NCBI RefSeq assembly: GCF_013426895.1 | Contig: NZ_AP023175.1 | Span: forward strand, 124,001-188,000 | Reading direction: 5' to 3' | DNA: 64,000 nt | Origin: Paraburkholderia largidicola | Lineage (GTDB): Bacteria; Pseudomonadota; Gammaproteobacteria; Burkholderiales; Burkholderiaceae | Part shown: piece after piece, positions 41,369 to 49,987 of the stretch | How the letters are laid out: the number at the start of each line of letters is the position of its first letter | How positions within the stretch are numbered: position 1 is the first letter of the stretch | Program-made: the position numbers and the translations under genes | The notes under the pieces: generated by a model | Seen by the model: only the letters and a program-made list of their open reading frames with translations | What the model was told of the DNA's origin: nothing | Database searches by the model: none

Positions 41369-41402
41369 CCTACTTTTCTTTGCGGCGGCAAAGAAAAGTA
41401 GG
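41369..41402. repeat. 15-bp-stem hairpin, right arm of element B
   Basis: Same stem with loop GGCG; identical to the right-arm copies in A and C. Confidence 0.95.
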
Positions 41403-41506
41403 TGCCGCCCCGCACAGGGGCAACGCTAGCGAACCGATAACATCACGCGGATGCCAGCACAAACATCAAAGAAACCACCGAGCGTCGCAGACAAAACCCA
41501 AAACCT

Positions 41507-42526
41507 TTATGCATGCACAACAACCCCACCAATCGAATTACTAATCACAGCATGCGCAAGAGGCGCGACCTGCTTCCTTCGTTCCCGCGTAGGCGCGGTA
41601 CCAAAAGCATCCCGATAGCTCTTACTGAAATGACAGGCGGACTGAAACCCGCAAGCCATCGTGATATGCATGATCGACATATCAGTCTGCAATAAAAGCT
41701 CACGCGCGCGGCGCAGCCGCAAAGTCAGATAGTAGTGAGTCGGCGTCATCCCGAGATGCTCACGGAACAGCCGCTGCAACTGCCGTTGCGACATATTCGC
41801 CAGCCTCGCGAGTTCCTCCCGCGAAAGCGGCTCCTCGATATTGTTCTCCATCAACGCAATGACTTCGAACAACGACTTGTTCGCCGACCCGAGCCGCGCC
41901 ACTAATGGCATCCGCTGCTGCGCGCTATTGTCGCGCACATGCTCGACGATGAACTGCTCGGCAATCTGCGTCACACGCGGCGTGCCGACGCGCGCGGCGA
42001 TCAGGTTCAGCATCATGTCGAGCGGCGCGACGCCGCCCGTGCAGGTCACGCGATCGCGATCGATCACAAAGAGTTCTTTCAGAAAACGCGTGTCGGGAAA
42101 CTCTTCCTTGAGCGCCGACATGTTTTCCCAGTGAATCGCACACGCATAGCCCGCAAGTAATCCCGACTTGGCAAGTGCATACGTGCCCGTGCACAGACTA
42201 CCCAGCGCGACGCCCGCGCGTGCAAACCGGCGCAGCGCCGACAGATGCTCGGGGGTGGTCTCGCGTTGCACATCGATGCCGCCGCATACGAACACGATGT
42301 CCGGCGTGCCCACGCAGTCGGCCGGACCCGTATCGACGGACAGGCCGTTGCTCGCCGTGACCGACCCGCCGTCCGGGCTGATGATCGACCAGCGGTAGAG
42401 CGTCTGCCCGCTCAGGTAGTTGGCCATGCGCAGCACCTCGATCGCATTCGTGAACGCGATCATCGTGAAGTTGGGCAGCGGCATGAACGCGAAGTGCGAC
42501 AACGACGCGGTTCGATCGGGCGACAT
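41507..42526 (-). CDS. gbdR: GlxA-family activator of glycine betaine catabolism (GbdR-like)
   Basis: 339 residues: DJ-1/PfpI-like ligand domain (FMPLPNFTMIAFTNAIEVLRMAN, GSLCTGTYALAKSGLLAG, CTGGVAPLDMMLNLI) followed by an AraC HTH pair (EELARLANMSQRQLQRLFREHLG; MHITMACGFQSACHFSKSYRDAFG). Divergent from glyA-dgcAB-gbcAB. In Pseudomonas, GbdR senses glycine betaine and dimethylglycine and activates these genes (established knowledge); the assignment here is from position and family form. Element B begins at its stop codon. Confidence 0.87.
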   Translation of the reverse strand: MSPDRTASLSHFAFMPLPNFTMIAFTNAIEVLRMANYLSGQTLYRWSIISPDGGSVTASNGLSVDTGPADCVGTPDIVFVCGGIDVQRETTPEHLSALRRFARAGVALGSLCTGTYALAKSGLLAGYACAIHWENMSALKEEFPDTRFLKELFVIDRDRVTCTGGVAPLDMMLNLIAARVGTPRVTQIAEQFIVEHVRDNSAQQRMPLVARLGSANKSLFEVIALMENNIEEPLSREELARLANMSQRQLQRLFREHLGMTPTHYYLTLRLRRARELLLQTDMSIMHITMACGFQSACHFSKSYRDAFGTAPTRERRKQVAPLAHAVISNSIGGVVVHA

Positions 42527-43040
42527 GGTTCGGGCGTTCCTTCAGCTCGATGTTCTGTTACGGCCGAGTGGGGAAACGGCCTTTCTTATTCTGCGAGTGA
42601 GCGCAACAAGCATGCCATACGGCTAAACCCTGGCTGGATAACCTCCATGCGGCAGTGCATTCGCGCGATCGCACCGGCGCTGTGCAATGCCCGCACTGTC
42701 TGCGAGCCTGTCGCGCTCCCAAGCGGTGCTCTTTTCACGAACCGTCAGCAGTCGTGCGCTGCGGCGCACCATGGCAAAAGCACATCAATTTACTGCATTG
42801 ACACTGCCGATAAGCACGACCGGTCGCTTCCCGCCACTTGTCCAAAACGGACTTGCATGGCGGAAAAGGCAAAGAACGCGTCTGAATTCATAAATTGACC
42901 GGGCAGGCGAAAGACAAGAATAGAGTCGTCGGTGGAGGTGGTGCAAAGCCAGTCCAGTCAAGGGATAGCGCGGAATCGGACAGTTGGCCTCGCACTCGCT
43001 TTTCGCTTTTCAGCTATCAACGGTCAACTGAACGGAAGCC
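42527..43040. other. 514-bp divergent control region, gbdR / glyA
   Basis: Expected to hold the GbdR-responsive promoter of the glyA-gbcB array. Visible: TTGACA at 42798-42803 without a good -10 partner, a small inverted repeat GTCC-N5-GGAC at 42840-42852, and GGAAG 4 bases before the glyA start. No hairpin terminator or riboswitch recognised. Confidence 0.45.
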
Positions 43041-44315
43041 ATGTCGAACGCCAACCCATTCTTCTCGCAGTCACTCGCCGAGCGCGATGCAGCCGTACGC
43101 AAGTCGGTGCTCAAGGAACTCGAGCGCCAGCAGTCGCAGGTCGAGCTGATCGCATCGGAAAACATCGTCTCGCGCGCTGTGCTCGAAGCACAAGGCTCGG
43201 TGCTGACGAACAAGTACGCGGAAGGCTATCCCGGCAAGCGCTACTACGGCGGCTGTGAGTTCGTCGATGAAGTGGAAGCGCTCGCTATCGAACGGATCAA
43301 GAAACTCTTCAACGCGGGCTTTGCGAACGTCCAGCCGCACTCGGGCGCGCAGGCCAACGGCGCCGTGATGCTCGCGCTCGCCAAGCCGGGCGACACGATT
43401 CTCGGCATGTCGCTCGATGCAGGCGGTCACCTGACGCACGGCGCGAAGCCCGCGCTGTCCGGCAAGTGGTTCAACGCGGTTCAGTACGGCGTGGATCGCG
43501 AGACCCTGCGCATCGACTACGACCAGGTCGAAAAACTTGCGCACGAGCACAAGCCGTCGATGATCATCGCGGGCTTCTCCGCGTATCCGCGCGTGCTGGA
43601 TTTCGCGCGCTTCCGCGCGATCGCCGATAGCGTCGGCGCGAAGCTGATGGTCGACATGGCGCACATCGCAGGCGTGATCGCGGCGGGCCGTCATCCGAAT
43701 CCGATCGAACATGCCCACGTCGTCACGTCGACCACGCACAAGACGCTGCGCGGTCCGCGCGGCGGCTTCGTGCTGACCAATGACGAAGACATCGCCAAGA
43801 AGATCAACTCGGCCGTGTTCCCCGGTCTGCAAGGCGGTCCGTTGATGCATGTGATCGCGGGCAAGGCCGTCGCATTCGGCGAAGCACTCGAAGACAACTT
43901 CAAGACCTATATCGACAACGTGCTGGCCAACGCCCAGGCGCTCGGCGAAGTATTGAAGGAAGGCGGCGTCGATCTCGTGACGGGCGGCACCGACAACCAT
44001 CTGCTGCTCGTCGATCTGCGCCCGAAGGGTTTGAAGGGCACGCAGGTCGAACAGGCGCTCGAACGTGCGGGCATCACGTGCAACAAGAACGGCATTCCGT
44101 TCGATACGGAAAAGCCGACGGTCACCTCGGGTATTCGCCTCGGCACACCGGCGGGCACGACGCGCGGCTTCGGCGTCGCGGAGTTCCGCGATATCGGCCG
44201 CCTGATTCTCGAAGTGTTCGACGCGCTGCGCACGCATCCCGATGGCGATGCGGCAACGGAACAGCGTGTGCGCCGCGAGATCTTCGCGCTGTGCGAACGC
44301 TTCCCGATCTACTAA
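43041..44315 (+). CDS. glyA: serine hydroxymethyltransferase
   Basis: PLP enzyme that interconverts glycine + 5,10-methylene-THF and serine + THF. 424 residues. Opening [47 protein letters not shown], and the PLP lysine in [15 protein letters not shown]. Head of the dipeptidase-DUF5943-dgcAB-etfAB-gbcAB array and divergent from gbdR. Its placement suggests a copy dedicated to turning betaine-derived glycine and C1 into serine, probably separate from a housekeeping glyA elsewhere (inference). Confidence 0.97.
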   Translation: MSNANPFFSQSLAERDAAVRKSVLKELERQQSQVELIASENIVSRAVLEAQGSVLTNKYAEGYPGKRYYGGCEFVDEVEALAIERIKKLFNAGFANVQPHSGAQANGAVMLALAKPGDTILGMSLDAGGHLTHGAKPALSGKWFNAVQYGVDRETLRIDYDQVEKLAHEHKPSMIIAGFSAYPRVLDFARFRAIADSVGAKLMVDMAHIAGVIAAGRHPNPIEHAHVVTSTTHKTLRGPRGGFVLTNDEDIAKKINSAVFPGLQGGPLMHVIAGKAVAFGEALEDNFKTYIDNVLANAQALGEVLKEGGVDLVTGGTDNHLLLVDLRPKGLKGTQVEQALERAGITCNKNGIPFDTEKPTVTSGIRLGTPAGTTRGFGVAEFRDIGRLILEVFDALRTHPDGDAATEQRVRREIFALCERFPIY

Positions 44316-44357
44316 GCCGACCTTCTATACGAAAGCCCCACAGCTACGGAGTCAAAG

Positions 44358-45329
44358 ATGAGCAACCTGCACGACAGCAGCATCATTATCGACGGCCTGA
44401 ACATTTCGAAGTTCGACCGCTCGGTGTTCGAGGACATGAGAAAGGGCGGCGTCACCGCGGTCAACTGCACGGTCTCGGTTTGGGAAGACTTCCAGAAGAC
44501 CATCGACAACATCGCGGAAATGAAGCAGCAGATCCGCGAGTACAGCGAGATTCTCACGCTGGTGCGCACGACGGACGACATTCTGCGCGCGAAGAAAGAG
44601 AACAAGACGGGCATCATCTTCGGCTTCCAGAACTCGTACGCGTTCGAGGACAACCTCGGCTACATCGAAGTCTTCAAGGAACTCGGCGTGAACGTGGTGC
44701 AGCTTTGCTACAACACGCAGAACCTGGTCGGCACCGGTTGCTATGAGCCGGACGGCGGTCTCTCGGGTTATGGCCGCGAAGTCATTCAGGAAATGAACCG
44801 CGTCGGCATCATGGTCGATCTGTCGCACGTCGGCGGAAAGACCTCGTCCGATGCGATCGCCTGCTCGAAGAAGCCCGTTACGTATTCGCACTGCTGCCCG
44901 TCGGGTCTCAAGGAGCATCCGCGCAACAAGAGCGACGAGCAACTGAAAGAGATCGCCGACGCGAACGGCTTCGTCGGCGTGACGATGTTTGCACCGTTCC
45001 TCAAGCGCGGCCCGGATGCGACCGTCGAGGACTACCTCGAAGCGATCGACTACGTGATCAACGTGATCGGCGAAGACAAAGTAGGCATCGGCACCGACTT
45101 CACGCAAGGCTACTCGACCGAGTTCTTCGACTGGATCACGCACGACAAGGGCCGCTATCGCCGTCTGACGAACTTCGGCAAGGTCGTGAATCCCGAAGGC
45201 ATCCGTACGATCGGTGAGTTCCCGAACCTGACGGCTGCGATGGAAAAAGCTGGCTGGAGCGAGTCGCGCATCAAGAAAGTGATGGGCGAGAACTGGCTGC
45301 GCGTGTTCGGCGAAGTCTGGAACGTCTAA
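44358..45329 (+). CDS. membrane dipeptidase (renal dipeptidase, peptidase M19 family)
   Basis: 323 residues. Peptidase M19 TIM barrel with VDLSHVGGKTSSDAIA and THCCPSGL-type zinc-site region (YSHCCPSGLKEHPRNKSDEQLKEIA), GVTMFAPFL and GIGTDFTQGY. The usual N-terminal D-x-H metal pair appears altered: the start reads SSIIIDGLNISKFDRS rather than DGHxD. The same gene type lies next to dgcAB in Pseudomonas, but its role there is not established in what I know. No signal peptide, so cytoplasmic despite the name. Starts 42 bases after glyA. Confidence 0.88.
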   Translation: MSNLHDSSIIIDGLNISKFDRSVFEDMRKGGVTAVNCTVSVWEDFQKTIDNIAEMKQQIREYSEILTLVRTTDDILRAKKENKTGIIFGFQNSYAFEDNLGYIEVFKELGVNVVQLCYNTQNLVGTGCYEPDGGLSGYGREVIQEMNRVGIMVDLSHVGGKTSSDAIACSKKPVTYSHCCPSGLKEHPRNKSDEQLKEIADANGFVGVTMFAPFLKRGPDATVEDYLEAIDYVINVIGEDKVGIGTDFTQGYSTEFFDWITHDKGRYRRLTNFGKVVNPEGIRTIGEFPNLTAAMEKAGWSESRIKKVMGENWLRVFGEVWNV

Positions 45330-45359
45330 GCGAAAACCTGAGAGAGAAGGAAACCTGCA

Positions 45360-45905
45360 ATGCAACCGCAACTGCCCATCGACGTCGATCCGAACACGGG
45401 TGTCTGGACCACCGACGCGCTGCCGATGCTCTACGTGCCGCGTCACTTCTTCACGAACAATCACGCTGCCGTCGAAGAAGCGCTCGGCGTCGAAGCGTAT
45501 GCCGAGATTCTCTACAAGGCCGGCTACAAGTCCGCGTATTACTGGTGCGACAAGGAAGCGAAGCAGCACGGCATCAGCGGCATGGCCGTGTTCGAGCATT
45601 ACCTGAACCGTCTGTCGCAACGCGGCTGGGGTCTGTTCAAGATCATCGAAGCCGACCCGGCGACGGCGCACGCGAAGATCGAACTGCGCTATTCGTCGTT
45701 CGTGCTGCAGCAGCCTGAGAAGAGCGGCAAGCTCTGCTACATGTTCGCTGGCTGGTTCGCAGGCGCGATGGACTGGGTCAACGACACGACGGAAGGCGGC
45801 AAGAAGGCGCCGCGCAGTCAGTCGAAGGAAGCGCAGTGCGCGGGCGAGCATCACGACCACAAGCACGACCACTGCGTATTCGAAGTATCCCCGCTTGCTG
45901 CATGA
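45360..45905 (+). CDS. DUF5943-like protein of the dimethylglycine cluster
   Basis: 181 residues. Conserved-looking block TDALPMLYVPRHFFTNNHAAVEEALG, then YWCDKEAKQHGISGMAVFEHYLNRLSQRGWGLFKI, resembling V4R-type small-molecule binding folds. The C-terminus is a His/Asp/Cys-rich run (CAGEHHDHKHDHCVF) that could bind a metal. Always adjacent to dgcAB in the clusters I can recall, so a role in dimethylglycine demethylation or its folate/electron partner is likely but unproven. Starts 30 bases after the dipeptidase gene. Confidence 0.82.
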   Translation: MQPQLPIDVDPNTGVWTTDALPMLYVPRHFFTNNHAAVEEALGVEAYAEILYKAGYKSAYYWCDKEAKQHGISGMAVFEHYLNRLSQRGWGLFKIIEADPATAHAKIELRYSSFVLQQPEKSGKLCYMFAGWFAGAMDWVNDTTEGGKKAPRSQSKEAQCAGEHHDHKHDHCVFEVSPLAA

Positions 45906-45917
45906 CAGAAGTACAGA

Positions 45918-45954
45918 CACGCAGCGGCGCTTTTGAACACAGCGCCGCTGCGTG
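45918..45954 (+). repeat. strong intra-operon hairpin before dgcA
   Basis: Perfect 13-bp stem CACGCAGCGGCGC / GCGCCGCTGCGTG with an 11-base loop, 13 bases after the DUF5943 stop and 45 bases before dgcA. No T-tract follows, so it looks more like an mRNA processing or partial-attenuation element than a full terminator. Confidence 0.85.
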
Positions 45955-45998
45955 ACTGAAACAACAGACTGAATCGAACCCGCCCGAGGTCGCCCGCA

Positions 45999-48062
45999 AT
46001 GCGTTACCCCAATCTGTTCAAGCCCTTGACGCTCAATCAGCTGACGCTGCGCAACCGCATTGTCAGCACCGCGCATGCCGAGGTGTATGCCGAACCAGGC
46101 GGACTGCCCGGCGATCGCTATATCCGCTATTACGAGGAAAAGGCCAAGGGCGGTGTGGGCCTGGCCGTGTGCGGCGGGTCGAGCCCGGTGTCGATCGACA
46201 GTCCGCAGGGCTGGTGGAAGTCCGTCAATCTGTCGACGGACAAGATCATCGATCCTCTCTCGCGTCTCGCCGAAGCGATGCATCGCCACGGCGCGAAGAT
46301 CATGATTCAGGCGACGCACATGGGCCGCCGCTCGGCGTTTCATGGCGAGCACTGGCCGCATCTGATGACGCCTTCCGGCGTGCGCGAGCCCGTGCACCGC
46401 GGCAACGCGAAGATCATCGAGGTGGAAGAAATCCGCCGCATCATCAGCGACTTCGCCGCGGCTGCGAAGCGCGTGAAAGACGCGGGCATGGACGGCATCG
46501 AAATTTCGGCCGCGCACCAGCATCTGATCGATCAGTTCTGGAGCCCGCGCACGAACTTCCGTACCGACGAATGGGGCGGCTCGCTCGAAAACCGTCTGCG
46601 CTTCGGCGTCGAAGTATTGCAGGCGGTGCGCGAAGCAGTCGGCAAGGACTTCTGCGTCGGCCTGCGCATGTGCGGCGACGAGTTCCATGAAGATGGCCTC
46701 GATCACGAGCAACTGAAAGAAATCGCGCAGGCGATGGCGGAAAAAGGGCTGATCGATTACATCGGCGTGATCGGTTCCGGCGCGGACACGCACAACACGC
46801 TCGCCAACTGCATGCCGCCGATGGCGCTGCCGCCCGAGCCGTTCGTGCATCTCGCAGCGGGCATCAAGTCGGTGGTCAAGCTCCCCGTGATGCACGCGCA
46901 AAGCATCCGCGATGCTGGACAAGCGGAGCGTCTGCTCGCGAACGGCATGGTCGACCTGGTCGGCATGACGCGCGCGCAGATCGCCGATCCGCATATGGTC
47001 ATCAAGATTCGCGATGGCCGCGAAGACGAGATCAAGCAGTGCGTCGGCGCGAACTACTGTATCGACCGCCAGTACAACGGCCTCGATGTGCTGTGCGTGC
47101 AGAACGCGGCGACCTCGCGTGAAGCGACGATGCCGCATGTGATCGAAAAAACGCGCGGACCGCGCCGCAAGGTGGTCGTGGTCGGCGCAGGTCCGGCGGG
47201 TCTGGAGGCGGCGCGCGTTGCGCGTTCGCGCGGTCACGACGTCGTGCTGTTCGAAAAGAGCGATGCTGTCGGTGGCCAGATCATGCTGGCCGCGAAAGCG
47301 CCGCAACGCGAGCAGATGGCGGGCATCGTGCGCTGGTTCGACATGGAAACGAAGCGTCTCGGCGTCGATCGGCGTCTGGGCGTCGAAGCCGACGAGAAGA
47401 TGATTCTCGCCGAGAAGCCCGACATCATCGTGCTCGCCACGGGCGGCACGAGCTTCACGCAGCAAGTGCCTGCATGGGGCGTCGAAGAAGGTCTCGCCGT
47501 GAGTTCGTGGGACATTCTGTCGGGCAAGGTCGAGCCGAAGCAGAACGTGCTCGTCTATGACGGCGTGAGCACGCATGCAGGCGCGGGCGTGGCCGACTTC
47601 ATTTCGAGCCGCGGCTCGAAGGTCGAGATCGTCACGCCGGACGTGAAAGTGGCCGACGATGTCGGCGGCACCACGTTCCCGATTTTCTATCGACGTCTGT
47701 ACGCGCAAGGTGTGATCCACACGCCGAACTACTGGCTCGACCGTGTATACGAGGAAGACGGCAGGAAGATTGCCGTGATCCGCAACGAGTACACGGAAGA
47801 GCAGGAAGAGCGCGCCGTCGATCAGGTCATCATCGAAAACGGCAGCACGCCGAACGACGCGTTGTACTGGAAGCTCAAGCCCGAGTCGGTGAATCGCGGG
47901 CAGGTGGACGTGCACAAGCTCTTTGCAGCGGAACCGCAGCCGTCGCTTTCGGAAGAACTCGGCAACGGACGCTTCCTGCTGTTCCGTGTCGGCGACTGCA
48001 TCTCGATGCATAACATCCACGGCGCGATCTACGACGCGCTGCGTCTCTGCAAGGACTTCTGA
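45999..48062 (+). CDS. dgcA: dimethylglycine demethylase flavoprotein subunit
   Basis: Demethylates dimethylglycine to sarcosine. 687 residues in the trimethylamine dehydrogenase/2,4-dienoyl-CoA reductase family: an Old-Yellow-Enzyme FMN barrel (residues 1-~340), an Fe-S region, then a NAD/FAD-type domain (VVVVGAGPAGLEAARVARSRGHDVVLFEKSD). The Fe-S region reads CVGANYC...VLCVQNAA, with three cysteines where TMADH has four (CxxCxxC...C). Electrons probably pass to DgcB and ETF encoded next. Stop lies 2 bases before dgcB. Confidence 0.94.
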   Translation: MRYPNLFKPLTLNQLTLRNRIVSTAHAEVYAEPGGLPGDRYIRYYEEKAKGGVGLAVCGGSSPVSIDSPQGWWKSVNLSTDKIIDPLSRLAEAMHRHGAKIMIQATHMGRRSAFHGEHWPHLMTPSGVREPVHRGNAKIIEVEEIRRIISDFAAAAKRVKDAGMDGIEISAAHQHLIDQFWSPRTNFRTDEWGGSLENRLRFGVEVLQAVREAVGKDFCVGLRMCGDEFHEDGLDHEQLKEIAQAMAEKGLIDYIGVIGSGADTHNTLANCMPPMALPPEPFVHLAAGIKSVVKLPVMHAQSIRDAGQAERLLANGMVDLVGMTRAQIADPHMVIKIRDGREDEIKQCVGANYCIDRQYNGLDVLCVQNAATSREATMPHVIEKTRGPRRKVVVVGAGPAGLEAARVARSRGHDVVLFEKSDAVGGQIMLAAKAPQREQMAGIVRWFDMETKRLGVDRRLGVEADEKMILAEKPDIIVLATGGTSFTQQVPAWGVEEGLAVSSWDILSGKVEPKQNVLVYDGVSTHAGAGVADFISSRGSKVEIVTPDVKVADDVGGTTFPIFYRRLYAQGVIHTPNYWLDRVYEEDGRKIAVIRNEYTEEQEERAVDQVIIENGSTPNDALYWKLKPESVNRGQVDVHKLFAAEPQPSLSEELGNGRFLLFRVGDCISMHNIHGAIYDALRLCKDF

Positions 48063-48064
48063 CG

Positions 48065-49984
48065 ATGAGCCCGGCGTTTCTCATCACCGCGTTGTTGTGG
48101 GTCTCGGTCGCCGGCCTTGCGTTCGCGGTCGCAAAACGGGCGGCTTACTGGCGTCTCGGACGGGCAACGGCAGCCGGTGCATTCGGCTGGACCAATCTGC
48201 TGACCATCCCGAAGCGCTACTTCGTCGATCTGCATCACGTCGTCGCGCGCGATCCGTACATCGCGAAGACCCACGTTGCGACGGCGGGCGGCGCCATCGC
48301 CGCGTTCGCGCTCGTCTTCATCAACTACGGTCTCGCGATCTATTCGCCGTGGCTCGACCGGCTGATCTTTCTGGCTGCGCTGATCATGCTGGTGGGCGCC
48401 GTGTTCGTATGGCGCCGGCGTCACGCGAAGGATGTGCCCGCACGTCTGTCGCGCGGTCCGTGGAATACGCTGCCCTGGCTGCTCGGCTCGTTCTCGCTCG
48501 GTCTGCTGCTGTACACGCTGTTGCCGGCGTCGGCGATGTCGGGTGGTCTCGCGATCATCTTCGCGCTGCTGATTGCGGCAGGCGCATTCGCGATGACGTT
48601 CGGCGCGGCGCGCGGCGGTCCGATGAAGCATGCGCTGGCCGGCCTCCTGCACCTTGCGTTTCATCCGCGTCAGGAGCGCTTTGCGGCGCAAGGCGACGTG
48701 CGTCGTGAAGCGGCTGTTCCGCCGACCGCGCTCAAAGCACCCGCGCTCGAACAGAACGAATACGGCGTCGGCAAGCCGGTCGAGTTTCGCTGGAACCAGT
48801 TGCTGAGCTTCGATGCATGCGTGCAATGCGGCAAGTGCGAAGCGGCATGTCCCGCGTTTGCGGCAGGCCAGCCGCTCAATCCGAAGAAGCTGATTCAGGA
48901 CCTCGTGACGGGCATGGTCGGCGGCACGGATGCGGCCTATGCGGGCAGCCCGACGCCCGGCATCCAGGTCGGCCAGCATGGCGGCGAGCCGCAGCGTCCC
49001 ATCATTTCGAGCCTGATCGAAGCCGACACGGTGTGGTCGTGCACGACCTGCCGTGCCTGCGTGCACGAATGCCCGATGCTGATCGAGCACGTGGACGCGA
49101 TCGTCGACATGCGCCGCAACCAGACACTCGTGCACGGCACGGTACCGGGCAAGGGCCCCGAAGTGCTCGCCAATCTGCGCGAAACGGGCACGATGGGCGG
49201 CTATGACAAGGCGGCGCGCTACGACTGGTCGGTCGATCTCAGCTCGCCTGTCGCGCAGCCGGGCAAGGCGATCGATGTGCTGCTCGTCGCCGGCGAAGGC
49301 GCGTTCGACATGCGCTATCAGCGCACGCTGCGCTCGCTCGTCAAGGTGCTGAACAAGGCGGGCGTCAACTACGCGGTGCTGGGCGGCGAAGAAACGGATA
49401 CGGGCGATGTCGCGCGCCGTCTCGGTGACGAAGCCACGTTCCAGCGCATGGCGAAACAGATGATGGGCACGTTGGCGACGCTCGATTTCAAGCGCATCGT
49501 CACCGCCGATCCGCACGTGATGCACAGCCTGCGCAATGAGTATCGCGCGCTCGGCGGCCGCTATGAAGTGCTGCATCACACGACGTTCCTCGCGGAACTC
49601 GTCGCGAGCGGCAAGGTGTCGCCGAAAGCGGTTGCTGCGCTCAACGACAAGACGATCACGTATCACGATCCCTGCTATCTGGGCCGCTACAACGGCGAAA
49701 CGGAAGCCCCGCGCCAGTTGCTGAAGACGATCGGCATCAAGGTCGTCGAGATGGAACGGCATGGCAAGCGCGGCCGTTGCTGCGGCGGTGGCGGCGGTGC
49801 GCCGCTGACGGATATCCCCGGCAAGCAGCGCATTCCCGATATCCGCATCGCCGATGCGCGTTCGATCGGCGCGGACGTGGTCGCGGTAGGTTGCCCGAAC
49901 TGCACGGCGATGCTCGAAGGCGTGGTCGGTCCGCGTCCCGAGGTGCTCGATGTGGCTGAACTCGTTGCTGCGGCGCTGGAGTGA
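48065..49984 (+). CDS. dgcB: dimethylglycine catabolism membrane Fe-S protein
   Basis: 639 residues. The N-terminal part has several hydrophobic segments (FLITALLWVSVAGLAFAVA; IAAFALVFINYGLAIYS; LIFLAALIMLVGAVFVW; WLLGSFSLGLLLYTLLPAS), so it sits in the inner membrane. Then two [4Fe-4S] motifs, CVQCGKCEAACP and CTTCRACVHECP, and a C-terminal CCG domain (YHDPCYLGRYN, RCCGGGGGAPLTD) like heterodisulfide reductase/GlpC. It likely carries electrons from DgcA or from ETF to the quinone pool. Directly coupled to dgcA and 3 bases before etfA. Confidence 0.94.
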   Translation: MSPAFLITALLWVSVAGLAFAVAKRAAYWRLGRATAAGAFGWTNLLTIPKRYFVDLHHVVARDPYIAKTHVATAGGAIAAFALVFINYGLAIYSPWLDRLIFLAALIMLVGAVFVWRRRHAKDVPARLSRGPWNTLPWLLGSFSLGLLLYTLLPASAMSGGLAIIFALLIAAGAFAMTFGAARGGPMKHALAGLLHLAFHPRQERFAAQGDVRREAAVPPTALKAPALEQNEYGVGKPVEFRWNQLLSFDACVQCGKCEAACPAFAAGQPLNPKKLIQDLVTGMVGGTDAAYAGSPTPGIQVGQHGGEPQRPIISSLIEADTVWSCTTCRACVHECPMLIEHVDAIVDMRRNQTLVHGTVPGKGPEVLANLRETGTMGGYDKAARYDWSVDLSSPVAQPGKAIDVLLVAGEGAFDMRYQRTLRSLVKVLNKAGVNYAVLGGEETDTGDVARRLGDEATFQRMAKQMMGTLATLDFKRIVTADPHVMHSLRNEYRALGGRYEVLHHTTFLAELVASGKVSPKAVAALNDKTITYHDPCYLGRYNGETEAPRQLLKTIGIKVVEMERHGKRGRCCGGGGGAPLTDIPGKQRIPDIRIADARSIGADVVAVGCPNCTAMLEGVVGPRPEVLDVAELVAAALE

Positions 49985-49987
49985 ACG

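Larger units (their letters stand above)
40799..41506. repeat. long palindromic intergenic element, copy B
   Basis: About 710 bp between the nrdJ 5' end and the gbdR 3' end. Inverted outer arms (TGGCATCCGCG segment, GCCCC/GGGGC hairpin, 15-bp-stem hairpin, GCGGCTAACACCGCCAG). Inner inverted pair around CCGCCCAGGTGGCAAACTG (near 41065 and 41180). The interior order matches copy C and is the reverse complement of copy A. The right end runs up to the gbdR stop codon at 41507-41509. Reading frames inside are repeat-derived and rejected. Confidence 0.93.

Noticed and set aside
44352..48020. 1222-codon minus-strand frame opposite the dipeptidase-dgcA genes
   Set aside because: Spans three convincing genes on the other strand and has Arg/His/Val-rich shadow composition.
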